Positions 44,452 through 55,560 of a stretch of DNA of 64,000 nt are shown here, piece by piece (within the stretch, counting starts at the first letter, position 1; each line of letters begins with the position of its first letter). The stretch spans positions 73,727,292 to 73,791,291 of the forward strand of contig NC_039359.1 in the NCBI RefSeq assembly GCF_003573695.1. The letters are read 5' to 3'. A program made the position numbers and the translations under genes. The notes below the pieces were generated by a model, which saw only the letters and a list, made by a program, of their open reading frames with translations, was not told the origin of the DNA and did not search any database. The stretch is from Papaver somniferum (lineage: Eukaryota > Streptophyta > Magnoliopsida > Ranunculales > Papaveraceae).

Positions 44452-45110
44452 TTATAGAAATAAAGATATAGTAAAATCAACTCTCCCTGCTCCCGTCACT
44501 GGATATGTCATGCCATTAGCATTCGTACCACCAGAACTACTAGGATTGCACTTGTATTTTAATATGGATGAATCAAAAGTCATATGATTAGTGGCATCAG
44601 AATCAAGAATCCATCCATGATCCCTTTTAGAATTATCAATAAGTGAAGTAAGACTAATGTTACCTCGTTCCAATTCAATTATCTTGGTAGGAACAACAAT
44701 AGTACAAACAACCACCTTACCCTTGATCTTTCCCTTTCCAGATTGCATTCCTTTTTAATAATCATCCCACCAATCTGGATAACCAATTTTCTGAAAACAG
44801 TTTTCAGATAAGTGTTTCGAGTTACCACAGTGTACACACCTTCCATTATTACTAGCTGAATGAGTTCTAGTAGTCAAGAAATTCTTCTCAACTATTTTGA
44901 CAGACATACCTAACTGTGAATCACTTCCTTGAACCAAAATAGTATTGCGTCGTTGTTCTTCTCTGCGCAAGGTAGAAAATGCTGCTTCAGGTTTTGGTAG
45001 TGGATCAGTGCGAAGGACTCTCCTCGAACAGTATCATAAGTGCCATCAAGACCAACAAGAAACACATATACCCTTTCCTCATCAATTTCTTCCTTTCCTC
45101 TTCTGATCAC
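44452..45110 (-). pseudogene. Copia zinc knuckle and protease
   Basis: A CCHC knuckle reads CVHCGNSKHLSENC (CX2CX4HX4C) near 44850. The protease motif near 44600 reads WILDSDATNHMT, with Asp in place of the Gly normally found in DSGA, which should inactivate it. Gag residues upstream (GLDGTYDTVRG) lie in another frame. Confidence 0.82.
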
Positions 45111-45187
45111 ACCTGGTTGTGTAAAGGGAATAGGTTCCGGTAATCAAACTTTTTTCCAAATTGACTTGAGTTCAGAGAAAAATGTCG

Positions 45188-45610
45188 TCATATACCACTT
45201 TGGTTTGTTGTCATAGATCTACGAGTTAAATCATAGAGAATGGACTTATCAGCAACTTCATAATATGTTTGGTATACAGCATCCCAGACATCTTTTGTTT
45301 TAGGTAAAAGAATAAAGAGATTCATCAGATCAATTTCCATTGCACCAATGAGCCAACCCTTCACAGTAGCATCCTCCATTACCAACTTATCATACGTAGT
45401 TTTATCTTGTGCAGCTGGTTTCATGGTATCACCTGTAAGATACCCATTCTTCCCTTTTCCGGCAACAAACATTGTAACCATTTGAGACCACAGAGAAACG
45501 TTTGTGTTATTCAATTTTATTCCATATGAAATTTATGTATGTGCATGTTCATACACGAGTATAACATTCATTGTAGATACAGATGGGGATCTGCCAGCAT
45601 CACCACCCAT
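45188..45610 (-). pseudogene. Copia gag N-terminal part (UBN2 type)
   Basis: A likely start codon at 45610 opens MGGDAGRSPSVSTMNVILV. After a stop, the gag domain reads NVSLWSQMVTMFVAGKGK, GYLTGD and DATVKGWLIGAMEIDLMN, typical of the copia gag N-terminal domain. It lies directly downstream of the 69-bp repeats in the leader. Confidence 0.78.
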
Positions 45611-45627
45611 TGTTGATAATGAAGTAT

Positions 45628-45904
45628 AGGGTTCAGAGAAAAAAATATTTCTAGGTTTTGGTTTTGAATAGAGAAGAATATATCTAGTTTTGAATAAGGG
45701 TTCAGAGAAAAAAATATTTCTAGGTTTTGGTTTTCAATAGAGAAGAATATCTCTAATTTTGAATAAGGGTTCATAGAAAAAAATATTTCTAGGTTTTGGT
45801 TTTGAATAGAGAAGAATATCTCTACTTTTGAATAAGGGTTCAGAGAAAAAATATTTCTAGATTTTGGTTTTGAATAGAAAAGAATATCTCTAGTTTCGAA
45901 TAAG
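45628..45904. repeat. Four 69-bp tandem repeats in copia leader
   Basis: Four consecutive units of 69 bp (the last 68) begin 'agggttcagagaaaaaaata' at about 45628, 45697, 45766 and 45835, with few differences. They lie between the PBS and the gag start codon. Because 69 is divisible by three, one frame gives a repeating 23-residue peptide, but it has no start context in gag and I treat it as an accident. Confidence 0.93.
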
Positions 45905-46010
45905 GGTTGAGAAGTATTGAAATAAAAAATAAAGTAAAGAAAGATTACGGATTACCTCTTTGATTTCAAGTTTCAGTAGGATCCTTACTAATCAATTTTT
46001 GATTAGTCCC

Positions 46011-46022
46011 GCTCTGATACCA
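46011..46022 (-). other. Copia primer-binding site (tRNA-iMet)
   Basis: On the minus strand this is TGGTATCAGAGC, identical to the complement of the 3' end of plant initiator tRNA-Met and directly adjacent to the 5' LTR end at 46023. Confidence 0.93.
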
Positions 46023-46113
46023 CCACAAACTATGTGTCTGCTATATTAAATATTATTGATCAAAAGATGATATTACAAACCTTAATTATGGAGGTATTTA
46101 TATTTACAAAGGA
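46023..46113 (-). repeat. Copia 5' LTR, PBS-proximal part
   Basis: Matches the right half (in element sense) of the 3' LTR at 27809-27997, including 'tattattgatcaaaagatga'. Homology stops at 46113, where the Helitron begins, and resumes at 50984. Confidence 0.85.
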
Positions 46114-46397
46114 CTAGGATATGACCTGTGCCGTGACGGTCCGGGATTGAGCCTTGTTTTCGACATTGAAATCCATAAATAGGAAAAAAAGAAAAAAAAA
46201 ACCTTATAAACCAGTACGACCCACTAAATGTTATTGTAAAACCGAAAGATATTTATATTCATTTCAAAGATTGATTTTCTTTTCAAAATTTTGATTTGTA
46301 TTCATTTCAATTTTTTGATTATTTTTCTCTTTTTCGATTTTTGATTCTTCAACGATTTCGAAAATAAAATTTGCAACAATGGATCTCTCAAAGGTAC

Positions 46398-46522
46398 CAT
46401 ATGTTATACACACTATTTTTTAGTCGGCATACATATGTTATACACGCTATTTTTTAGTCGGCATAGTTCTCCATGCCGATTGTTGTAGTTGGCACCGAAA
46501 GACAATGCCGATTAAAAAATAA
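46398..46522. repeat. Short direct and inverted repeats in Helitron
   Basis: A 34-bp unit ending 'ctattttttagtcggcata' is present twice in tandem (about 46398-46464). Its last part recurs inverted as 'atgccgattaaaaaata' near 46505, giving a potential hairpin. Confidence 0.75.
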
Positions 46523-48096
46523 AGTAACCCCCAGTTTGTGGCGGTATCCCCCAATTTCACCACCTTAATATTCCTGGATTCGGACAACGCCGTAAAACAT
46601 TATTGCATTGTGGTTGTGAGCTTGGTTGAATTATTGCTTTCCTATTGAAATGCAAAATGCAGCATTTTTAAAGTTTACTTCACTGTGTTGAAAAGATCCG
46701 GATATCTTTAGATTAACCATATACCTGCAATTCAACATTGTCCGTTGAGTTTTTAGTTGATCAGTTTTTTACTACGGCGTGCGATGGTTTGTGGGTGGGA
46801 CACAAATATAACATTTTTCCTTTAATCAACAATCTTACTAACATGGATAACCTTATATAAAATGGAGCCTGACATAAAATGGAGCCCGACGACACTTTGT
46901 TCCACAACATTCGAAAGCTTTCAATAAAACTTAATCGTCTTCTAACTGAAACATGCTATGGTAACTGACGAATTTTAAGTTTTTCTGTTGCCCACTTGAT
47001 GGTATCTATTGCAGCTAGACTCTCAGCTATGATGGGTGAACCTATTAGTAACATGGATGATTACACTTCTCTAATGAAACTATAATATGAACGATGAGCG
47101 TTAGACATAGATTAAACCCATATGCTGGTTAGATGATAGAAATAATAATCATTTTCGACTAAGTCTGACGTATTTGTTGTAAAATACAACCATTTCTGGT
47201 CTGAAAGATTATTGTAGCCCAAATTAAGTAGCAAATTTATAGGATAGCAGGATCGATAACTCTTAGCCATCGTGAACAACTTTTTTACTGAATTGCATAA
47301 CTCAAAGGTATGTCATTATGAAAATCTCTTGAACTGTAAAAAGGTGAAACCATCCCAATAGCATCTGACTAAAACCTGGCAAGCAAATATAGAAATTGGA
47401 GAATTATAAACCAACACGCGATCACGCAAGGTCGTAATAATTCATGAAATAAAAATAAATTGGAGAAAGGTACAAAAGAACCAAAAGGAAATTACTTGAA
47501 ACTCGAAAACCTTATGTCAGAGCTTGCAAAACAGAGGAAAATACAAATATCATGGCCACACTTTACAGTGACCATCCAAAGATTAAGCAACCAAACAAAA
47601 ATTCACTAACAACAAAACCCAAACATTGTAATTCATAAGCACACAAAAGTAACTTGCGATGAGACTGACACCAATTAGCTTAGGTTCACCACTCATTAGT
47701 AGGTCGAGAAAGCGAATCCGCCTCACGCTTATTGCACATCCCTAACCAAATCAAAGTCTTCCTTGAGCAAACCCCCTAAATATTAAGGTATGGAGTAACG
47801 ATACATTTTTTTTCTAAAAACTTCATGACCATTGCTACAACGGAATCTTGTAATGTTAACTAATCAAAAATATCATCATGAAAAGCTTTACAATACCACA
47901 ATGTATACAAATAACATATTAATCTTACCTCAAGTGAGACTGAGACAACTAATCCCTTTCCCATTTCTTTGACGTTTGCCTTCTTCCTTAGTATAACTGG
48001 CTCATCCATAGCTTCATTAAACCTGCCTATGAAAGAGAATTTGAAACTTAAAAAAATGACATAGAATTGAATCCCTGATGATGAAACAAATTAATT

Positions 48097-48258
48097 GAAA
48101 TAATCATATTCAAATACTATTGCTAATTAATGAAAGTTCACTTGAAATAATTGAGCTTGCTATGGTTACGAAACAAATTAGTTGAGGAAAATTTCACACA
48201 ATAAATAATCACATTCTAATACTATTGCTAATTAATGAAAGTTCACTTGAAATAATCA
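48097..48258. repeat. Direct duplication of about 55 bp in Helitron
   Basis: The run 'actattgctaattaatgaaa' plus 'gttcacttgaaataat' is present at about 48097-48152 and again at 48198-48258, about 101 bp apart, with a few substitutions. Confidence 0.8.
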
Positions 48259-50983
48259 AAGAGTTTTTACCATTTCTGTGGTGCAGTAGAAAAATGCGCT
48301 TAGCATAGAAGTGAAATTGTCCCCACGCACCTCTTTCTTGAGCTGGGATTTAGGAAAAATCACCAACTAAATTTCGAGTTGGGGGCAAAGAATTTAAGTC
48401 CCGGTAACCGAGTATTCCAGCATGAGCCTGAACATTGAACTCTATTAGAGGACTTGTCATATTACCCAAATATAAATTACTGAATAGAAGCATGAAAATT
48501 TATCATCCTGCTTGAAATAAAATAAAAAACCTGCGGCATCCATAGCTACCTTTTTCTGAGACCATGTACTTTTGTTTTTGCCGTTAATGGTACCTTTTAT
48601 AAAGTCAATAAAAAATATACTTAATTCTGCTTAATCACAAAAAACCCATAAAACATAGAACACTCGTTAAACGCAAGTGTACCTTTCAACCACATTTCTT
48701 AGTTGTTAATTATCAATGAAAAACTAAAAATAGCATTACAAAACTGTACAAAAAGCGAAAGGATGAGCTCTAGTGTTTACATTACATATCTCTAAATTTC
48801 AAACACCACATAAAACTTGTCTTACAGGTGACAATTGAATATGCATAAATATGGGGTGTGTTACATTAGTCTCAGGAAAAATACTGCTTTATGTCATTGT
48901 TTGACTGAACCTTGCATGTCCGCGAATGCCAATACAAATATCATGCCCAAACATACCTAATTAAACATAAAGTCACTCAAAGATCGACCAAACCTTTTTG
49001 TATCAAAGAACACAAACACAATAAATAATTTTACCCATCCACATAGGGAAACAAAGTAGTAGAGCTTGCTTCGGATAAAACATCTAATCCCTTTCTTTTT
49101 TCATAGACATTTAACTGCACTGCTTTCTTACTGTAGTCGGTACCATAATGATCGGAAGAGCTTCGTTAAACCTACGTACCAATAAAGTACTTTCATTAAG
49201 TTCATGGTGGTGGAATGTAAAAGCCACATCGACCTGAATTCATAGAACTCATAGGTGATCTTGTCAGTATTTTATATGACGAACTGGATACCCCCTTTAT
49301 AGATGACTTCTCATAATAACACGAAAGACTATGGAGACGGAGATAAAGTAAATATGTGGAAGTTAGGGGATTGCGTATTACCTTCAATTTAGAGAATTTT
49401 CATATCTGTTGTAAGATCCCGTGTATATCAAAGTCGGAAGCAATATAAACAGTGAGAAACTTTCATAATCCGAAAATACATTCACCTTAAAAAAATAGCT
49501 AATAGAACTCAAACACATAAAGTTCCTGTAAGGACGCTAAGCAATACAAATCAACTTTCAGAGCTTCAACAAAAACACCCTAGATAACAAAATTGAGCGT
49601 GAAAGGGAACTGAAACAAATCAACCTACATAAACGAATGAAATATATGCATGAGATGCCCCATAAGTCCAATGCGGCCGAACAATTAATGTGAAGAAAAT
49701 AGTGATAAATTTCCCAATCAACAAAACAATACTGCAGCACACCTTGGAGTTGCATCAGTGAAAAGGAGAAAAGGCTTTGTTCTTTGGTTTGTACTTTTAT
49801 TTGTACAATCCATGAACTGCGCTTTAATGAGTAAGAAGAAGAGAAACATCTTGCAAGTATGAATGAAATTTCATTAGTTCGGGACAATGGCTGAGATTGA
49901 GATGGGTGAATAAAAAGCTTAAAACCTAGGATCTATCCCAGCCCTTCTTCATGTCTGTAATTTAGATCTCCTTCCAACGCCACCTCCAGCAAATGTCTGA
50001 AATGGTTTTCGATTCCAAAAGTTAGAAACAGATTCACATGTAATTACCAAGAATTACGACAAATTGATATGCCCGGATTCATTTTTATATTTGTTTGACA
50101 ATAACACCAATATGAGACAAATATTTGAATAATGTGGAAGAATCGCCATTTTTTCTGAAAATTACTCTCAGACCAAAGGACAATAAAACATTAATGAATT
50201 TGAAAAACTCTGAACGATGTAATCCATATTATACATTGATTTTTTTTAGGTAAAACCGCCAAAAACATTTTTCTCTTGGCACAACGTATCCATTAGACCA
50301 AAGGATAACTCTAAACTTGAATTTGGGGAAAACATCCAAGCCTGTAGAACCATAAGTAACAAAATATAGTAGGAAAAAAACAAACAAATTGCATGTTAAG
50401 TTAAACTAACCAAAGAGGTTATAGAGACAGAGAGAAAGTTGTTACCATGAGATTATTTAGTTTAGCTTAGTGACTTTGTTCTTTCAGAACTGAGAAATCC
50501 TGTGTTTATCAAAAGCGGAATCAACACAAAACAATGAGACTCTCATAGTTCGTAAATACTTTCAAAATCAACTTAAAATAAGAACCCTAATTTTAAGATA
50601 GAGTCATACCTGGGATTAATGGATCCGGTGCAAAAAACTTCATGTGTTTCAGTTTATAAGATTCCATTGCAGTGATTGCAAAGGAAAAGAGACGACTTCA
50701 ATTCCATTGATTGCAGAGAAATCCCATTGATTGCCAAGATATTTGAAACGGCTGAGACAATGAATTACTTGAATGCGTTTTTTTTTTGGTCTTCCATTGA
50801 AGGAGAGAGGAAACATAAATCCAACATGGCTCAGTCACGTACATTGGATTAGGGCATAAAAAGCGGAATCATTTTCCGCCACAATTTATATCTAGGACTT
50901 TGAGAGGAATTTCGTCCGTCGACTTCCTAAAACAATTCATTTTAGTCCATCTGATTGTAAAAAAGACATTTATTTTTGTAAGA

Positions 50984-51068
50984 TAATTTATCTTCAATTA
51001 TTCTTAGGCTACAAGTATTCTTGTGCCACAAGTGTAGATAGCCTAATTACAGACTCAATATCTCAACA
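50984..51068 (-). repeat. Copia 5' LTR, outer part
   Basis: Matches the left half (in element sense) of the 3' LTR, including 'tattcttaggctayaagtat' and 'gactcaatatctcaaca'. It is followed on the plus strand by GTATA (51069-51073), the second copy of the target-site duplication. Confidence 0.85.
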
Positions 51069-51073
51069 GTATA

Positions 51074-52015
51074 CGAACAATCATGCAGCAGTGCCAAGAC
51101 TTAACACCAATCTTTTTTACACAATTATTGTTTGTATTAAAAATCTTTTATGAAAATTAACATTTGTATGTGAATGTCTACATTAGCAATACTAGATCGG
51201 AGGCTATGTTCCTTTCGATCGTCATCAACAACATCTTAACAATACTCATCAACAACATCCTAGAAGTATGGTTGGACTCTTACACGTAGTTAATTTGACT
51301 AATTTTGAAAAGATTTATAAAAAAAATTAGACGAAAAAAGGTCAAATTATATTGAAAACAAAGAGGTCTCAAAGGAGTGACGCCTCATAAAGAAGAACAA
51401 AGGATTGAAGTAATTAGTAATTATCAATCATAGCATCCTACTTATAAATAACCATATTCAAAGAGTAGCCGTCAAAAATCATTTGAGGGAGCGCCCAATT
51501 AAAAAGGGTGCACTTTAGAGAGATTATGAGTTAACGTTTACAAATCATTTGAGTTGAATGAACAGTTTAATTTTTTTTCGTTGTGTATGTAACTGGTCGA
51601 AAGGACAATTAGGAGGAGGATTAAACTCGCATAAACATAGGTTGGTTGAAGAAGCAAGGACAATTACCAACAAGACTAAATTTCCATAACACGGGCTAGT
51701 TGCAAGAGCAAGGACAATTACGAGGAGGACTTCGCATAGCACAGGCCCTCAAAAGTAGTCTTTTAATTTTTAACATACACTAATCCAGATTAGGAAAGAA
51801 TATTTGCTTTCCTAATTTATCTCTCTTTTTTAAGTTTCTTAAATAAAGCTAATTCCTATTACGGAATTTTGATTTAATATCAACTCTGAAAATAGACATC
51901 CGCTGCCAAGTTGAGGTTCCCTATATATGGGAAACTCCTGCTCTTTTTTTCTTTCTTCTTATTATTAAAGAATTCTTTCCCTGACTCAAACCAGGTGGCT
52001 GTAGGTTCGTGTATC
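51074..52015. other. Upstream region of the SMC5 copy
   Basis: No gene was recognised. Positions about 51600-51735 contain two related stretches around 'aaggacaattaccaacaaga' and 'aaggacaattacgaggagga'. The last 110 bp before the start codon match the fragment at 26397-26512. Confidence 0.55.
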
Positions 52016-55000
52016 ATGGCGGAGGAGCCCGCAGCTAAGCGTTTTAAGAGAAACCATGACGATTACTCACCAGGTAACATCACTGCGATTGAACTTCAAA
52101 ACTTCATGACATTCAATCATGTAACATGCAAACCTGCACCACGTCTCAACATTGTTGTTGGACCTAACGGAGCTGGAAAGAGTTAGCTTGTTTGTGCCAT
52201 CGCACTCGGTCTTGTTTGTGCCATCGCACTCGGTCTTGGTGGAAAGCTTCTAGGAAGAGCTTCTAAAGTTGGTACATACGTGAAACGTGGGGAGACATCT
52301 GGGTTCATCAAGATCACCTTGAATGGTGATCGCATGGGTGAATCTATCACCATTACCAGGAATATAAACACCAACAACAAATCTGGGTGGATGATCAATG
52401 ACAATGTCGTGCAGAAAAGCGAAGTGCTGGAAATCATTCATAAGTTTAATATTCAAGTTGGTAATTTGACGCAGTTCTTGCCGCAAGATCGTGTATGCGA
52501 GTTAACTCCGGTGCAACTACTCGAGGAGACTGAAAAGGCTGTTGGTGATCCTCAGCTTCCAGTTGGCAATGAGTGGAGCCCGGCGTACCCAGATTTGGTC
52601 TGGGACTTAGCTCTGATACCATGTTAAAGTTTACGGGCATGGCATCCAACTCAAAACCAATTGGCAATGAGTGGAGCGGCCCTTCCATATTATATTTTAA
52701 GTTAATCAATTAATTCTAGCGATGTGGGACTATTGTCCTTTCACAACAGCACTCTTGTTGATAGAAGTTCTGAATATAGAACACTTGAAGTGACAATCCG
52801 GCATTATCGAGATGCTTTGAATAAATTGAACGCGCTCAACGTCGCGCAAGCAAAAGATGTGGAGCGTGTTCTCCATGGAAAGAATCTTCTGAAGAAGGTT
52901 GAATCTATGAAAAAGAAGCTGCCGTGGCTCAGATACGAGCAGAGAAAGAGCGATTATATGAATGCAAAAGAGGAAGAAACTGATGCCATTAGAAAAAAGG
53001 AAAGAGCTGCGATAGAAGACCTGAGGAAAAATGTAGCAGCACAAGAGGAATTATGCGAGAATGCAAGCAATATTATGGCCACAAACTCTACAGAGCTTAT
53101 GGAGAAGCTACAAGAGGCACACCTTTTAGAGGTGCAAGTTCAGGGAAAATATGACGAGATGGAAGAGCTGAAGACGCAAGATGAAACTCGCCAAGAAAGG
53201 ATTGAAACCGCTGAAGAACAACTTGCAGCTGCTGAACAAGCACTCGAGAATTTACCGGAACATGATTACGAGTCTCCTACGGCTGAGCGTGATTTGTTGG
53301 GTAAGCAAATAGTGGAGTTGATAAATTCTGCGAAGGAAAAGCGTTTCCAGGAGTCTGAGAATGAATATTGTTTAAGCCAGAAGAAACGAACGCTTAACGA
53401 GTGCTTGGATAGGCTGGCGGATATGGAACATGACAATTATAAGCTTCTGCAAGCCTTGAAAAGATCTGGAGCTGATAAAATTTTCGAGGCTTATCGCTGG
53501 TTGCGTGAACATCGTCATGAGTTTAAAAAGGAAGTGTACGGTCCTATCCTCCTTGAAGTTACTGTTCAAAATAAAGATCATGCGTCCTATTTGGAACACC
53601 ATGTCGCTTCTTATATCTGGAGGTCATTTGTAGCTCAGGATGCGGATGATAGAGATATCTTGGTTCGATGTTCCGGTTTTGAATTATGTAGGAGGCAGAG
53701 GAAATGATAAGCTGCCATTGCAACTTTCAGAAGAGATGCAGAAGCTTGGCATCTATTCCAGGCTTGACCAAGTTTTTGACGGACCTAACGCTGTCAATTA
53801 GGTTTTGATTAGCCAATTTGGACTGCAATATTCATACATTGGGAATATGGAAGCTGATAGACAGGCTGACCGTGTCCACCAACTTGGCATTTCGGATCTA
53901 TGGACTCCAGGGAATCACTACCGGTGGAAGAAATCTAGATATGGTGGCCATGTTTCAGCAAGTGTTGATTCAGTATCTCCGTCTCGTCTTTTTCAGTGCA
54001 GTGTTGATGCTGATGAAATTCAGAAACTCAAGTCAAGTAAAAGAGAACTGGAAGACACTATTGCTGGTCTTGAAGAAAACTGTAAAAAGCTTCAGAGTGA
54101 ACAAAGACAACTGGAGGATGAAACAGCTAAGTTACGAACGCAGCGTAAAGGTATTATCAACACTATATGGCAAGAGAAAAGAAACCGGCGCAGAATGGAG
54201 AATCATGTTGATCAACGAAGAATCATGTTAGAGTCTATTGTTAATGAGGATGACTTGGAGACAAGCCTGCAAAAACTCGGTGATGAAACTGCAGAACTGA
54301 ACACGAAGCGGTTCCATCTTGTACTTGGAATTAAGGACATGCTCATACAGGCGCTGTCTTACGAACGGAGTTACGCTGAAAAGAACATGACATCCGTTGA
54401 GCTTGATGCCAAGATAAGGGAGATGGAACGCAGTACCAAAAAACAAGAGCAAGCTGTTGCAAAGGCGTCCAAGCAGTTGAATACGTGTAGGTGGGTAACA
54501 GAGAGGAGCAGAGAAGAACTCTCTGATGCCAAGAGACATGCTAATTTAATAGGCAAGATCACTGCTGAACTCTTAAAAGAATTCCTTACGATGCCTAACA
54601 CGATCGATGAATTGGAAGCTGCGATTGAAGAAAATATTTGGCAAGCAAATTTAATTCTGCAGTTGAACCACAATGTTCTGGAGGAACATGAAAGCCGCCA
54701 GAAGAAGATACAGGAAATTTCAAAGAAGCTGGAAGCAGATGAGGAGGAGCTAAAGATGCGTGCGGCTGATATACACAGCTCGATGGAACAGTGGCTTCCA
54801 ACACTACGAAATCTGGTCGCAAAGATAAATGAGACATTTAGTCGTAATTTCCAAGAAATGGCAGTTGCAGGAGAAGTTTCATTAGATGAGCATGGAATGG
54901 ATTTCGACAAATACGGGATACTTGTCAAAGTAAAGTTCAGACAAACAGGCCGACTTCAAGTCCTAAGTGCTCATCATCAGTCCGGAGGGGAGCGCTCAGT

Positions 55001-55295
55001 TTCCACCATTCTTTATCTAGTTTCTCTGCAAGATCTTACAAACTGTCCTTTCCGTGTCGTAGATGAGATTAATCAAGGTATGGACCCGATCAACGAAAGA
55101 AAAATGTTTCAGCAGCTAGTGAGAGCGGCCAGCCAGCTCAATACACCACAATGCTTCTTGCTAACACCAAAGTTGCTGCCGGATTTGGAATATAGTGATG
55201 CATGTAGCATGTTAACTGTTATGAACGGCCCTTGGATCAAGGGTGCTTCAAAAGTATGGAACTCTGGTGATAGTTGGGGAACCGTAATGGCCTAG
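52016..55295 (+). pseudogene. SMC5: SMC5 (Smc5/6 complex subunit) copy, disrupted
   Basis: The reading resembles plant SMC5 along its whole length: MAEEPAAKRFKR, the N-terminal ATPase lobe with GPNGAGKS, FLPQDRV, a long coiled coil, a hinge region (53460-53900), a second coiled coil, and the C-terminal lobe with QSGGERSVST (ABC signature) and VVDEINQGMDP (Walker B). SMC5 pairs with SMC6 in DNA repair and sister-chromatid alignment. Disruptions are: TAG at 52184-52186 inside the P-loop; a 24-bp in-frame tandem duplication (52187-52234); loss of three conserved residues after RVCE (near 52500); a retrotransposon remnant at 52565-52745; a frameshift/deletion near 53664; and TAG at 53799-53801. 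The last 497 codons are open. No introns are seen, so either the ancestral gene is intronless or this is a retrocopy. Confidence 0.88.
52565..52745 (-). mobile_element. LTR plus PBS remnant inserted in SMC5
   Basis: On the minus strand, 52745-52622 reads as a 124-bp LTR (TGTGAAAGGACAATAGTCCC to CTTTAACA). The perfect PBS TGGTATCAGAGC (52621-52610) follows, and then about 45 bp of sequence. The run 'ttggcaatgagtggagc' is present both at 52563 and inside the LTR near 52659, suggesting that a deletion at this repeat removed the rest. SMC5 codons stop at LPV before it and resume at STLVDRSSEYRTLEV after it. Confidence 0.78.
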
Positions 55296-55560
55296 TGGAT
55301 TGGCAGGGTAAACTTTGTTTGGTACATAGTATATTATTCAGATTCTTTGATTGTTATAGATGTGTAGCTAGACAATATAAAGATCACAAGAAAATTTCTT
55401 AGATTCATAATTTTAGCACACTAATGCAAAATAACAGCAACATCATATATGATTTTTTGTGACGACAATTTCAAAGTAAATGGAATCATCCTCACAAAGA
55501 ACTTCATTTAAGAAACCCCGCCTTTCTAACGTTCGAAATACGTAATATGGTGGGTAATAG
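55296..55560. other. Spacer between convergent SMC5 copy and P450
   Basis: These 265 bp of A/T-rich DNA hold the 3' flanks of both convergent genes; no other feature is visible. Confidence 0.6.

Larger units (their letters stand above)
46114..50983 (-). mobile_element. Non-autonomous Helitron inside copia 5' LTR
   Basis: In element sense (minus) it begins TCTTACAAAAATAAATG at 50983 and ends GGTCATATCCTAG at 46114. It sits between host A and host T, with no target duplication. The 3' end has a partly decayed hairpin (CCGTCACGG with flanking GACC/GGTC) about 10 nt before CTAG. These are the standard Helitron signatures. The surrounding sequence is copia LTR on both sides, so the ends are fixed by the interrupted host. 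The 4.87 kb interior is A/T-rich; I found no Rep/helicase domain and no recognisable captured gene. Confidence 0.87.
27809..51068 (-). mobile_element. Ty1/copia retrotransposon with nested insertions
   Basis: Outer LTRs lie at 27809-27997 (3' LTR) and 46023-51068 (5' LTR, interrupted by a Helitron). GTATA flanks both outer sides (27804-27808 and 51069-51073). The PBS at 46022-46011 is TGGTATCAGAGC, complementary to initiator tRNA-Met, and a purine tract AAGGGGAG lies next to the 3' LTR. Leftward order is leader with 69-bp repeats, gag, zinc knuckle, protease, integrase, start of RT, then a gypsy mosaic, then RT end/RNase H. It is heavily mutated. The element sense end of the LTRs reads TTTGTG(T/G), not CA, yet the target duplication supports this boundary. 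About 200 residues of RT are missing where the gypsy DNA lies. Confidence 0.85.

Noticed and set aside
45568..45774. Open frame with a repeating NPYSKLEIFFSIENQN peptide
   Set aside because: It is the translation of the 69-bp leader repeats lying between PBS and gag, without family similarity.
46011..46022. GCTCTGATACCA as part of a tRNA-Met gene
   Set aside because: Only the 12-nt complement of the tRNA 3' end is present, next to an LTR; it is a primer-binding site.
51911..52015. N-terminal extension of the SMC5 reading with a hydrophobic stretch
   Set aside because: It is in-frame leader sequence without ATG upstream; family members begin near MAEEP at 52016, and the same leader is seen at 26397-26509.
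52016..55295. SMC5 as a functional gene
   Set aside because: Two in-frame stops, a frameshift and an LTR/PBS insertion break the N-terminal ATPase lobe and hinge, and no introns are available to remove them.
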